Shown here in pieces: positions 12,448 to 23,160 of a DNA stretch of 64,000 nucleotides. This DNA is from Acorus gramineus (Eukaryota > Streptophyta > Magnoliopsida > Acorales > Acoraceae). The stretch's first letter is position 1. Every line of letters begins with the position of its first letter. Location of the stretch: NCBI GenBank assembly GCA_030737835.1, contig CM060857.1, positions 11,246,457 through 11,310,456 on the forward strand, in the 5' to 3' direction. Position numbers and translations under genes: made by a program. The notes beneath the pieces were generated by a model. The model worked only from the letters and a program-made list of their open reading frames with translations, was not told the DNA's origin and did no database searches.

Positions 12448-12651
12448 AAAGACATGCAATCCAAATTTAATAGGAATTTGATCTCGTGCGTCGGGAAGAA
12501 ATATGAGTTCTACACAAAAGCTAATAAAACAAGTGAGGATGACAGAGCTATGGGACGTTGGATTGCTCAATATATAGAGCGTATCGATGACGTAGAAGAT
12601 GAAGACATCAACAAGGACGATGGATGCCAAAACAAAAGAAGAAAATTATAA
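12448..12651 (+). pseudogene. RPA70-like last exon stranded in Helitron H1
   Basis: This matches exon 9 of the RPA70-like gene at 54894-57092 nearly base for base: it starts KDMQSKFNRN, ends KRRKL and stops at TAA, with one Ile-to-Thr change (KTSEDD for KISEDD). About 30 bp of the preceding intron with its AG is kept, and the downstream flank (12652-12890) is also shared. Exons 1-8 are absent. The 5' junction lies near 12407-12412, where TAGTTCAATCAC follows the CTCCGTCAAGAG seen in H2. It is a deletion remnant, not a working gene. Confidence 0.88.
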
Positions 12652-12910
12652 TATCAAAATATCATTGCTCGTACTCCTGTTTTTATGTTTACTTGTTTCA
12701 TTTAATAAGGAAGACTTTTCAGAGTTTATGTTTTAATGAGTGTTGTATGTTTATGAACATTTGTCATTTCGATTGTTTAACGTATAGCTGATGTTATACA
12801 TTTGAGGATGTCAAATGTTTGGAAAAAAAATTATAATCCATGGTGCCTATTCATGTACTATTTAATATTATATGGTAAGTAATATTGTTTAATAGATTTT
12901 TTTTTTTGAC

Positions 12911-12937
12911 GGGGGGGGGGGGGGGGGGGGGGGGGGG
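12911..12937 (+). repeat. 27-base poly(G) run
   Basis: A run of 27 G follows a T run and GAC, and is followed by AGG. It can form a G-quadruplex and is also a place where sequencing or assembly length errors are likely. Confidence 0.9.
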
Positions 12938-13230
12938 AGGAATGGAACCCCCCTGGAATTTTTGTTTTTTTATAGGTCCTTTTAATTTTTTTTTTGTAGA
13001 TGATTGATTTAATTAGGGCCCATAGATCATGGGCTCTACATATGAAATTCCCTAAACAGTAACAACTCACACCTAAAATAAAAATAAAAATAATAATAAT
13101 CTATTATCCATATAAATCATCCATGTATATGATGTGCCCTCACGGCCTCACCCCTTCTTTTAATTAACTCTTCCCCCTCCACATAAAACAAAAGTCATTT
13201 TTTACTCTCATTTTTCATTTACCCCTAAGC

Positions 13231-14724
13231 CTCCTTCTATCCATATCCCACAAACAATCATGAAGGCACAATTCCCACTCCTCGTAGGTATACATTTTGA
13301 AAAAAATAAATTTTTGAATCTCTTTTTGTCTTTTAATGTATCTCAACTGTTCCTAATATCAATCCTCATCTCTAAAAAAATCCGTAATTGGGAATCTAAC
13401 ACCTGTAATCCTCTCCTCTCCTCTATCAACATTTCAAAAATATAGAATTTTTAAATTTTACTTTATTGTCATTGTTACTAATTTATTTAAAGTTTAAAAT
13501 ATTTGTGTAAATATCTAAAATAATTAAATCATTCAACATTTTCAGACTATGAAACCTCGTTAAGGTCAAATTTAAAATGTATGTATTGCTTATTAGATTT
13601 ATGTTTTGACATATTTTTTTGTGAATTATCAATATGAAATATGACTTCTTGTTTTAAAATATAATAATTATTTTTTTAATTATTCAGTAACATGTTTTAT
13701 ATGAATGTTTTTATTTTATTTTATACATATTTTAAATCTATGCTATTGAAAAAAAAACATAATGATATAACTTTGAAAAATATTTATATAAATCACATTA
13801 GGCCCCCATTTAAAAAAAATTGGCTCCGCCACTGCTATAACTCTCACAAAACTCTTATACATGATAGAAGCTCTAAGCATTTCATTATTAATAAAAGGGA
13901 AAATCCATAAAACCACCTGTAATTTTGTAAATATCCATATAACCCCTTGTAAACACACCATAAATGTGAATAACCCCCTGCTATTAAATTTTTTTTCACA
14001 TAGGTCAAATATTCAATCCATATCTCATTTTCTAAACAAAGTTTAATAAATATGTATTCTTTTAATTTAACCCTAAAAAAATAACAAAGATTAACATAGG
14101 TAATATGAATGTATTGAGCTTACAGGGGGTTAATATAAATATCCCAAAGATTACAGGGGGGTTATTTGGATTTTACCCTTAAAAAAAAAAAAAAATTGAT
14201 CCTCTTCTTTATCTCTTCAACTCTCCATCGATTTGTTACCCACATCGGCCACGAGACACTCTTCTGCAAATTAAAACCGTCCTCTCCAGATAGGAAACAA
14301 AAATCCAAACCACAGGTCTCCTCCACAACCCTAGGTCCAATCGGTCTCGTCAATCGAGTTCGACAGATGCACGGGGACATGCACAGCCCTGGCTTTCACC
14401 GCCTCCTCTGCAACCCCGGCACAGGGGATGCCGCAGGTAATTCATATGAAGATTTATCTGTTTTAAATTTGTTTGGGTTTTCTGTAAGTTGATTTGATGG
14501 GGTTTGTTGTGCGTGTCTAATCAGAGGTTTAAGGATTTTTTTTTCATGTAAATTAATTTTTTCCATTGAGCCTGTGTGAGATCTTGCCTCTGCATATATG
14601 CGTGTCTTCTGTTTTGAATTACCAGTAATCTACACATTTGGCATAAGTACTAAAAAATTGTTCGGCAACACTGGGTAGGCTTACAATGTCTGAATTCAAG
14701 AGTAGTATATTGAGTGTATAGTTA
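13231..14724. repeat. Block C, copy inside Helitron H1
   Basis: This block is similar to 18773-20248, 34506-35920 and 57895-59310 (copies 1, 2 and 3). It includes the MITE at 13897-14178 and an exon-like segment at 14367-14436 that ends in a GT donor. Here the match stops at about 14724, and the DNA after it belongs to Helitron H1 only. The H1 copy differs from the other three more than they differ from each other, so H1 probably took up block C before the later duplications. Confidence 0.85.
13897..14178. mobile_element. MITE copy in Helitron H1
   Basis: This 282-bp element begins GGGAAAATCCATAAAACCACC and ends, reverse-complemented, GGGTAAAATCCAAATAACC, giving inverted ends of about 28 bp with a few mismatches. 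It lies at the same place in every copy of block C, so it was inserted once and then carried along. The superfamily is unsure; target duplications are hidden in A/T runs. Confidence 0.7.
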
Positions 14725-15348
14725 TAAGTCTTCATTGCTATTTCCCTACACCTCATTATGCGTACCAAAGGAATGTCTTAATTTACACTTTTTTTCTATA
14801 GTGTGGGCTTCATGATTCTCTGCCGCATTTTTAGCCCTTTAATCTCAAAAAAACAAGGAAGTAAGGATTTGGTGGAGATTAAAAGCACTACTACTGAAAT
14901 AACTGCATTGAAAGAGGCAACTTTGCAGGAAGTTCTGTAGAGATTCATTGAGGTTGGTCTAAATCAAATTATTGTAAACAGGTAATAATTTTATCCACAT
15001 TATACCTCTTCTCATATAAGTTCAAGTGGAAAAAATTACATCATAAATATATAACATACATTCAAGTTTTCATAATTGGGTAATTAATCTTCGGGTTAAT
15101 GTTTAGACCGATTTCCTATTTATAATGGTAAAATACTTTAAAACTCTTATTTCTTCTTTATCTTTTTCAAAGAATGACAGCCATGCATATGATGACAAAA
15201 TGAAAGGAGAGATTACATGTGAGTCCAATAAACTTGAAAACATAACAAACTTGTAATGATCTAGAGTTCAATCTAAATTTAGGGCTTATCATTTTTACAT
15301 ATTTATATAAGTAAATATCTTATTTATTAAATTATCAACAAAAAAATT
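14725..15348 (+). other. Unique 3' segment of Helitron H1 with an exon-like piece
   Basis: Between block C and the Helitron hairpin lies DNA seen only here. Positions 14802-14981 look like an exon (acceptor after a T-rich tract, GT donor at 14982) with the reading SKDLVEIKSTTTEITALKEA, but the frame has a stop soon after. It may be a captured gene fragment; I do not recognise the source. Confidence 0.35.
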
Positions 15349-15377
15349 CATGTGCAATGCACATGTGCCTCAACTAG
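15349..15377 (+). other. Helitron H1 3' terminator hairpin and CTAG end
   Basis: The stem CATGTGC / GCACATG with loop AAT is followed by 8 bases and then CTAG, the standard subterminal hairpin and end of plant Helitrons. T follows directly in the flank. Confidence 0.93.
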
Positions 15378-15403
15378 TCTAATATAATGGTACTGAACCA
15401 CTT

Positions 15404-15480
15404 TTTGGCAGATTGGTAGAGATACCCCTCTTCACCGAGGGGTCCTGGGGCCGAGTTTTGCCCCTCTTGATAAGAGAAGA
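15404..15480 (+). repeat. tRNA-derived SINE-like head
   Basis: GGCAGATTGGTAGAGATACC, then TCACCGAGGGGTCCTGGGG and CCGAGTTTTGCC, resemble a degenerate tRNA body with A and B boxes and a loop-like CTCTTCACCGAGGG. It is also present at 42095-42171. It is too divergent for a tRNA gene; a SINE fragment is my best reading. Confidence 0.4.
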
Positions 15481-15954
15481 TTTGACCAAGAATAATAAAA
15501 GAAAAAAAATTTAATATAATGTTTCCCTATTCTTATTTTATCTCAATAAAACGTTGGCATTTAAAAATGCGAAAGAAATCTAAAAGTGATATGCTATATT
15601 TATATGATTGGATAAATAAAATTGAACTTCTTGTAATCATAGGCAAGTTGGATCATTTCCAAATTCATGCACTTCTAATATTTCCTCCTCTGCTCTAACA
15701 AGAACAAACAGATATTTTCATGGAGTGAAAGGAGATGTTGTTAGGGGAAATACTAAAGGAGCAAAAAATTCTTTGTTGTTTGTTTAAATCTACGCTTGAT
15801 TCTGAATCTCTATAGCATTTCGTATCCGCTTTATTGTTCTGTACATCCGTTATGGATCCCTAAATTTATTTATATTCATAATTTTCAATTTGGTGTTCCT
15901 AAGTTCAGTTGTTCTCTGGAGAAGGAGAGAGATTCTGATCAAATTATTAAAGCT

Positions 15955-18206
15955 ATGGATGATGATGATGATGAAGAAGAAGATGAGGAGTTCGTGTTGC
16001 TTGATCTCGGCAACGTCTGCGTACAACGTGACATCCCGGCGAACGCCCCGTACGTTCTTTCTGTAAGTAACACGGACTTGGCCTTTTTTAGTATTCATGA
16101 TGTAGTGGTCTTTAAAGAATGGAATATGTTTAGGGACAATTGTTTGCGCAGTTCCTTTTTACAGACTGACAAATATTTTTTTTAAAAAAATATGTATTTG
16201 TCTAATAAAGTACACACCTTTATAGAAAATATGAAGTACCTTTTCGCATTTTGTAACCTAGTATATACTAGCTTAACCTGGTATATACTGGGTTTGGAGA
16301 AAGTGAGGACTGTGTAAAGGACTGTAAGAATGACTGTTTATATGCCATTCTTATGTAATGGTCTTTAAAGAATGCGTCGATTTTAGTTATGATTGGATGG
16401 CTATACAAATAATTCGTAGATAACCCGCACAGGTTGGCTCTTTGGGCAGATTATAGGTATTCCCCATAGGCCTTGAGTTTGAACCCCCAAGACTTACCTA
16501 GTGCATCTGGCTTGTGGTTGATCACGTGCATCCGGGGATTTTCCATGACTAGTGTTGGGGTTCCTGGTCACCAAACAAAGAGTTTGGTAGACTTTGTACT
16601 GCATATTTGATGGATGTGGTTTTCATTTTAATGCTTGTTTGATTGTTTATTGGTTTATATCAGAGAAGATATGTTTTTGTTACCCTCAATTTTTAAATTC
16701 ATTGATACTAAGCATAACGTCTCTTTTAATGTGTTGTAGGGCTTGGACACACTGAACCCAATGTTGGTCATTGGTGTTAATTTGAAGATGGTGAGTTATT
16801 GACTTGTGAGATCTGTTCTTGTATTTATTTGGAACTTTTATAAAGAAAACGGGACCTGAACCTTACAATACTGATGATTTTTTTTTCTCACCCATATTTT
16901 TCTTTGACCCGATTATTTCATTTGCAAAGGAATTGGTTTGATTGGTTCTGATGACTTGTGAAGATGGTGTTTATTTGTTTTTACATGATCTGATTTCCAT
17001 ACCTTACAGTGTAGCTGGTAATATCTTTTAAAGTTTAGTTTGATGATAACATGTCCATCAAAACACAATGATTAACTGCCAAGAAATCCAAACCTTAGCA
17101 GACAATATTCTATATGAAATAATAAATCACCTTAGAAATTTCATAGTCAATGGTCCTTCATGTTTTTCTGTTGAAGGTCTCCTCAGTTGATAGCTTTGAG
17201 CCAAGCTCTTGACTCTTGATTAATGACAACTGATCTTCCCATTGACATTGTAATGGTTGAGATTTGGTTGAGGAAACTGGGCTCAAGTGCCAAGCATGCA
17301 AAGAATTGAGCTTAAGATAATGTATCCTTAATTTTCAAGATATTTGTCTTCTTAGAATTCAAATTAATATAAGCATTAGACGTTACTTTTTCTCCCTCTG
17401 CATAGATTTCTAGCTATGAGAGACTATCTATAATCTGCCATATCTGTGAAAGGGTTTCCATAGTTCTTACTGGCATGCACCTTTCTCAAATTTGGAGTGC
17501 CACCCTTCACATACTTTGAAATCATGTTTATCTTGTGCTCCACCCCAACTTTGCTTGCTTCATGTAAGGGCATGAAATCAATAATTAGGGTCCTCTCTGC
17601 AGTATATAAAACATCCTCATCATGGTCACTGTCATGCAAAGCCTGGGTAGAGAAGTCCTCAAATTTTTATGCAGATTTAAATTTGAATGTTCTGATTTCA
17701 TAATAAATGCATCTAATCACACTTTATACAAATATTGATTGTGTTCTGGTAATGTTAGCTTTTCTAACAAAGTTTTATGATGAAGCATGTCTGAGTTTAT
17801 TACAAGCCTTGATGCCTCCATAACGGTATAATTTTTTTTTTCTGGCAGATTGGGGAATACGAAGAAACCATTGGAACATGCTTTGTATTTTCCGAAAGTG
17901 GTATGTTTTGAACTTTTATGCAACATTAATCTGTAGCTACTTCATTCCCAGTAGGCGATTGTGCAGCCATCTTCTGTTAGCTGGTCATTTATCCTGTTCT
18001 AAAACTTCGCAGAATGTGGACCTGTGGTGCATGAGGAGAAGGGACCATCCGAAGCTAATCTCTTCATGGGGAAATGCATTATCGATTCAAAACAAGCCTC
18101 ATCAAAGAAAGTGAAACCTGTCGCCCGCCTACACAAGGTCCTGAAGTTTAGAGTGGTCCATGAGGATGATATCAAACTGGCTACAGATAAAACTAAAGAT
18201 TCGTAA
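15955..18206 (+). CDS. GTF3C6: TFIIIC subunit 6-like (tau55-related), copy 1
   Basis: Four exons (15955-16062, 16740-16790, 17849-17900, 18013-18206) join in phase to a 134-aa protein. The product has an acidic N-terminus (MDDDDDEEEDEEF), then FVLLDLGNVCVQRDIP, GLDTLNPMLVIGVNLKMIGE, YEETIGTCFVFSES, and a basic tail ending ATDKTKDS. The pattern DIPxNAPYVLSGLDTLNP...IGEYEETIGTCFVF is the TFIIIC subunit-6 domain, which pairs with GTF3C5 in the complex that recruits RNA polymerase III to tRNA and 5S genes in the nucleus. The start was chosen at the ATG before the acidic run; an upstream in-frame ATG at 15796 would add residues not typical of the family. Copy 1 reads LVIGVN where copy 2 reads LVIGDN. 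Helitron H1 sits 577 bp upstream. Confidence 0.88.
16432..16570 (+). repeat. SINE-like sequence in intron 1 of GTF3C6 copy 1
   Basis: GGTTGGCTCTTTGGGCAG is followed about 30 bp later by the B-box-like GAGTTTGAACCCCC and then by a body without coding potential. The same sequence is in copy 2 at about 43123-43261. It suggests a tRNA-derived SINE that predates the locus duplication; no clear tail or target duplication is seen. Confidence 0.35.
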
Positions 18207-19430
18207 TTGTAAACTGCAGCTCTGTAATCAAATTTGCTTTATATTAACACAAGTTAATCAAAGAAGTAAAAAATTTGTATTATTCAACCGCAGAACATCG
18301 TCCTACATTTCGAAGATCACATCACATGCTTCATCTATTGAGGCATATACTTTGTTAGTGAAATAGTAGTGCACGCAAGGCTGCATATGAAAACTTGTGT
18401 GTGAGAGCGCTCTTAATATAGGGATGACATTAGGGACAGTAAAATATATACTCCAAGGAATTGTACATATCAAGGTCACACTTATCTAGCAAATCATATA
18501 CTCTTGTTGGTGAAATGAGGCCGCATGTAGGGTGACTGAATACAAAGACCGCGTGTAACAGTGTTCTTTGCGGTCACCATAATTGAATACCAAGATAGAC
18601 TCATTTTGTGTCACAAATTTCACATAAAAGCAGGGAGCAACTTCGCAATTGCGTATATACATGATCTGGGAGAAGTGTATCATAACAACAATTCAATTCA
18701 AGCTTACTTATTATGTCACAGTGATCCAACATGACCAACCAAATAACCCCAAAATCACATATCATACAGAAGCATCCTTCTATTCATATCCCATAAACAA
18801 TCATGAAGGCACAATTCCCACTCCTCGTAGGTATACATTTTGAAAAAAATAAAATTTTGAATCTCTTTTTGTCTTTTTATGTATCTCAACTGTTCCTAAT
18901 ATCAATCCTCATATCTAAAAAAATACGTAATTGGGAATCTAACACCTGTAATCGTCTCCTCTCCTCTATCAACACTTCGAAAATATAGAATTTTTAATTT
19001 TACTTTATTGTCATTGTTACTAATTTATTTAAAGTTTAAAATATTTGTGTAAATATCTAAAATAATTAAATCGTTCAACATTTTCAGACTATGAAACTTC
19101 GTTAAGGTCAAATTTAAAATGTATGTATTGCTTATTAGATTTATGTTATGACATATTTTTTGGTGAATTATCAATATGAAATATGACTTCTTGTTTTAAA
19201 ATATAATAATTATTTTTTAAATTAGTAATATGTTTTATATGAATGTTTTTATTTTATTTTATACATATTTTAAATCTATGCTATTGAAAAAAAAAATGAT
19301 AAAACTTTGAAAAATATTTATATAAATCACATTAGGCCCCCATTTAAAAAAAAATGGCTCCGCCACTGCTATAACTGTCACAAAACTCTTATACATGATA
19401 GAAGCTCTATGCATTTCATTATTAATAAAA

Positions 19431-19709
19431 GGGAAAATCCATAAAACCACCTGTAATTTTGTAAATATCCATATAACCCCTTGTAAACATACCATAAATG
19501 TGAATAACCCCCTGCTATTAATTTTTTTTCACATAGTGCAATATTCAATCCATATCTCATTTTCTAAACAAAGTTTAACAAATATGTATTCTTTTAATTA
19601 GCCCTAAAAAAATAACAAAGATTAACATAGGTAATATGAATGTATTGAGCTTACAGAGGGGTTAATATAAATATCCGGAAGATTACAGGGGGTTATATGG
19701 ATTTTACCC
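19431..19709. mobile_element. MITE copy in block C copy 1
   Basis: Same inverted ends and same place in block C as the elements at 13897, 35094 and 58484; 279 bp. Confidence 0.7.
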
Positions 19710-19894
19710 TTAATAAAAAAAAATTGATCCTCTTCTTCATCTCTTCAACTCTCCGTCGATTTGTTACCCACATCGGCCACGAGACACTCTTCCGCTAATT
19801 AAAACCGTCCTCTCCAGATAGGAAACAAAAATCCAAACCACCGGTCTCCTCCACAACCCTAGGTCCGATCGGTCTCGTCAATCGAGTTCGACAG

Positions 19895-19964
19895 ATGCAC
19901 GGGGACATGCACAGCCCTGGCTTTCACGGCCTCCTCTGCAACCCCGGAGCAGGGGATGCCGCAG
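19895..19964 (+). pseudogene. Exon-like segment X1 (copy 1)
   Basis: A GC-richer 70-bp piece starts with an ATG and reads MHGDMHSPGFHGLLCNPGAG then DAA, ending CAG before GTAATT. Upstream DNA (from 19760) is CT-rich like a 5' leader. The same piece is at 14367-14436, 35565-35634 and 58954-59023. Splicing directly to the D-block exon at 21412 gives an early stop, so it may be a leader exon or a disabled first exon of an unidentified gene. Confidence 0.4.
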
Positions 19965-21411
19965 GTAATTCATATGAAGATTTATCTGTTTTAAATTTGT
20001 TTGGGTTATCTGTAAGTTGATTTGATGGGGTTTGTTGTGCGTGTCTAATAAGAGGTTTAAGGTTTTTCATGTAAATTAATTTTTTCCATTGAGCCTGTGT
20101 GAGATCTTGCCTCTGCATATATGCGTGTCTTCTGTTTTGAATTACCAGTAATCTACACATTTGGTAATGATCCCTAAAAAAATGTTCGGCAACACTGGGT
20201 AGGCTTACAATGTCTGAATTTAAGAGTAGTATACTGAGTGTATAGTTCCTTGCAGTCATTCGATTTAGGTAGAGTTAAAATGGCTTCTTTTTCTCGGTTC
20301 TTGTATTTCTAAAAAATATCTTCTTTAGATAACACATTTTTTTTTTCAGGAGTGACATAAGATTATTCACCTTTCTGAATAGGTAATTTTTTTTTGTAGG
20401 TTATTATGTTATTCTCATTGGGAAACATCAAAGATAGTTTTTGGTTGTTTAGTTAACTTTTAAACCAATTTTAAAAATGATATTAATACATCATATTAAT
20501 AACATTAACACATGTTCTTAACCAGGATTAACATCTTCATTATTAAGCCCAACCTTATACCCTGAGGATTTCTTCACGAATCGAATGTTGTACTGTGTTG
20601 TTAAGTTTATGTTTACATTTGTATGAAGGCAAAGCCTTCCTTTCTATCTTGTTACTCAAAAAATGGAAAGAAGAAATCTGATATAATTTGCATATTTTTG
20701 CATCATGCCTTCCTTTTCCACCTCACGTCATCCTTCTCATGCAAAAGTAGGCTTAGAGGAATTCCTACCTCCATCATCTCTGTTTCAATTAGGTCTCTCC
20801 CTTGCCTTGGACACCACGCAATGCAACAGCCTCCTCCACCCATAAATATTTCTGTTTACCTTTTCCAACCACAAACAAACACTCTAGACAGTAAACTACA
20901 GCGCATATCAAACTGCGCATATCATTCTCCATTTTTAGTGCCACTGGACCATCTTGTCAAGATGGCTCAATATATCCAATCAGTTCATAGGTTTCAAGGT
21001 TCATTTGGTTTAAATTTAGAATCCAAAATAGTTTGCACAGAAAATCTAACTTAGTTACGCATACCAAGTGGAATCTGTATATTACGTCCAATTAATGAGT
21101 TGTTTAAATAACTGCAACATTAGTCTACCTCAATCTCAATTGTAGATATCTAACAAAAATGTACTTACCATCATAAGATATTTTCTGACTATCACAGTGT
21201 ATGCTAGATCTTTTAGAAATGAATTGACAGCATGATGCATTTTAGAGACAAAACAAAAAACAAAAAAAAAATTGATGACAACCATTAGATAGCATCCAGC
21301 AGAATTCCTATGAGTTTCCCAAAAAAACATCCAGCAAAGAACAACACTAGATTGACTACTTTCAACAGATTAACTTAGAATGTACTTTAAATATTGTTTT
21401 TTTCTTAACAG

Positions 21412-21465
21412 ATTCTTCTTTGTCTCGCTAATCTGGTTGGAAGTACCATAGGAACACATGAGGTG
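21412..21465 (+). pseudogene. Exon-like segment X2 (copy 1), unassigned
   Basis: This 54-bp exon, framed by TTTTTTCTTAACAG and GTAAGT, reads ILLCLANLVGSTIGTHEV in 18 whole codons. The same exon is at 37083-37136 and 60471-60524. A much diverged version of identical length with its own splice sites is at 51938-51991. Conserved frame and length across a diverged pair suggest a real coding exon of a gene I cannot name. Confidence 0.5.
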
Positions 21466-21878
21466 GTAAGTACCAAAATTAAATGAATGTTTGCTTACAT
21501 CCTTAATTCATATTGCGACTATGAGGTATTTGAACTCTTATTTTTTTCCTTCATAGAATATTTCTTTCTTACCTTTTCTGCTTATATACTAAATTTCCAT
21601 TGCTCAAAAACAATTCACAAGTGTACAATGTTTATGTCAAATTGTTATTACTCTTAGGAGCCAATTGGAATCAGTTTTCTAAAGAAGTTCTTGTTGATTA
21701 TGAATTATAACATTTTGTAGGAGATAATCTTCTGACAATAATTACACAAAAGGAGAGTAATTGAATAATAGATTGATTATATGAAGCGTTTCAAAACCCA
21801 TATGGGCTTATGATCAGATAATTTAAGGATTAAATTTTAAACATTTTGCTTTTCCTTATCAACCTAAAAATAATTGAA

Positions 21879-22775
21879 TGAGAAAATAATTGATGCCACA
21901 CCTTCTATAGCCACAACATTCACTGACTTTGTTAAGACTGGTTGTTTTTTTTTGGTTTTTCATCTGTGGAGGTTTACATAAAGATCAAGGCAACCATTTT
22001 TTTTTGTTTATGCATAAAGCTCAAGACAACTTTTTTTTTTTGTTTATGTTCCTGTTTTTTTCCCAGTACTGAAACAGAAAAATTTCATGTTCAAATTGCT
22101 TAAGAAATGTCTTTACTCTTTACCACTCCAAAGCTTTTTACTTTATCCATGAATGTAGTGCATTGTTTCCCATTTTCTCATCACTAATCCTCAACTTGGT
22201 TAAAATATTATTTTTGGTTAATAATTGTTTTTTCCCTGTATTTTGTATTTTTGTTTTTCATGATTAAATATTCTCCACTCCTATCAGCATGAGTAAGACT
22301 CGAACCAGGATCTCTCGGTGGTTTGTTTTTTGTTTGTATTACTTGTTATTATGAAGAGCCATATCATGATCAAAGTTTTCCCGAGAAAGCAATGTGTGTG
22401 TGGTGTAGTCTGTAGGAGTAATCAATTGGTGATTTGGACTCCCTCCATATGTTTTTGCACATGATGGGTGGGTACAATGTATTAAACACCCTATGCTTTG
22501 GTAGATAGGCCCTCTCAAGTTGGAGCTAGTCCAAGAGACTGACCAATTCAACCAGGAACTAGGCCAAAGTTGTCCTTGAATTTTTGTTACTTTGTGAGCC
22601 AATTCATGTGAAACATGGAAGTCCCACAATAATAATTTAGCATTTAAAGTATCTTGAAAGACATGGAGAAAATCATGCTTCTGCTCATTTTTTTTCGCTG
22701 TGTTATTTTCATATATATTGCTAGATGGGATTGTGTTCTTGTAATTAGGACCCTTATGTGCTTGATTGACGTTAT
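21879..22775. repeat. Block E, copy 1
   Basis: Identical or nearly so to 40074-40970. It contains T-rich DNA and, on the minus strand near 22280-22330, a tRNA-B-box-like GGTTCGAGTCTTACTC suggesting a SINE fragment. A 155-codon open frame on the minus strand (22339-22806) has no family resemblance I can see. In copy 1 it joins block D directly; in copy 2 the two are 2.5 kb apart. Confidence 0.85.
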
Positions 22776-23160
22776 ATTGTATGGGTCTATCACTTCCTAT
22801 AGTCACAACAGTTAGGTTGAATAATAATCATACTATGTTCAGGTTCTAATAAATTTAGGGGCAAAAGTATTCTATTACACGGACACTGGAGTTTAACTAT
22901 TTATGAGGTTTTAGCTAAGGCATTTGTTTTTCTGAAAATCTTAAAACAAAGAAAGGTATACAAATGCATTTCACTTTTCTTACCATTGTGATCTCTTTTA
23001 TCTGTGGTGATGGTCTAATTATTCCTTTAGTTACAGCATTTACTGAAGTTTTATGAAAGCTTGCATTGATCAATTTTTACTATAGTATTCTTCCTGTCTG
23101 TGGTGATATTTAGCAACAGTTTGAGTAGTTCTAGAGAGATTCCCAAGGTTGTAGTTGCAA
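22776..23160. other. Spacer seen once
   Basis: AT-rich DNA with no gene that I can see. It separates block E from the start of the duplicated KS unit. Confidence 0.5.

Larger units (their letters stand above)
10567..15377 (+). mobile_element. Non-autonomous Helitron H1 (4,811 bp)
   Basis: The element starts TC (TCTATACTATC), ends CTAG, and has a 7-bp-stem hairpin (CATGTGC-AAT-GCACATG, 15349-15365) 12 bp before its end. It sits between A and T without target duplication. The strongest proof is the paralogous empty site at 42063-42075, where CACTAA is joined directly to TCTAATATAA. Contents in order: TCTATA-rich 5' end, a 134-bp tandem repeat, a GC-rich TIR element (11557-12248), the last exon of an RPA70-like gene, a 27-G run, block C with an exon-like piece, and a unique 3' segment. 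No Rep/helicase is seen, so it would need an autonomous partner. It lies 577 bp upstream of the GTF3C6 copy-1 ATG. Confidence 0.93.
18773..21877. repeat. Blocks C-D, copy 1
   Basis: From 18773, just after GTF3C6 block B, the sequence matches block C in Helitron H1, and from 18860 it matches 34506-37547 and 57895-60901. Block C holds the MITE and the exon-like piece 19895-19964. Block D (from about 20248) holds long AT-rich spacer and the exon-like piece 21412-21465. Long open frames on either strand (19924-20259 -, 20623-21054 +) recur only because the block is duplicated; they match no family I know. Confidence 0.88.

Noticed and set aside
15404-15480. A true tRNA gene
   Set aside because: The cloverleaf cannot be formed convincingly and both boxes are degenerate; SINE-like is a better reading.
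19924-20259. 111-codon minus-strand frame, kept in three block copies
   Set aside because: The copies are almost identical duplicates, so conservation means nothing; it overlaps exon-like X1 and intron DNA on the other strand.
20623-21054. 143-codon frame in block D
   Set aside because: Recurs only by duplication; no recognisable domain, composition like intron or spacer.
22339-22806. 155-codon minus-strand frame in block E
   Set aside because: No domain recognised; present twice only because block E is duplicated; overlaps a SINE-like piece.
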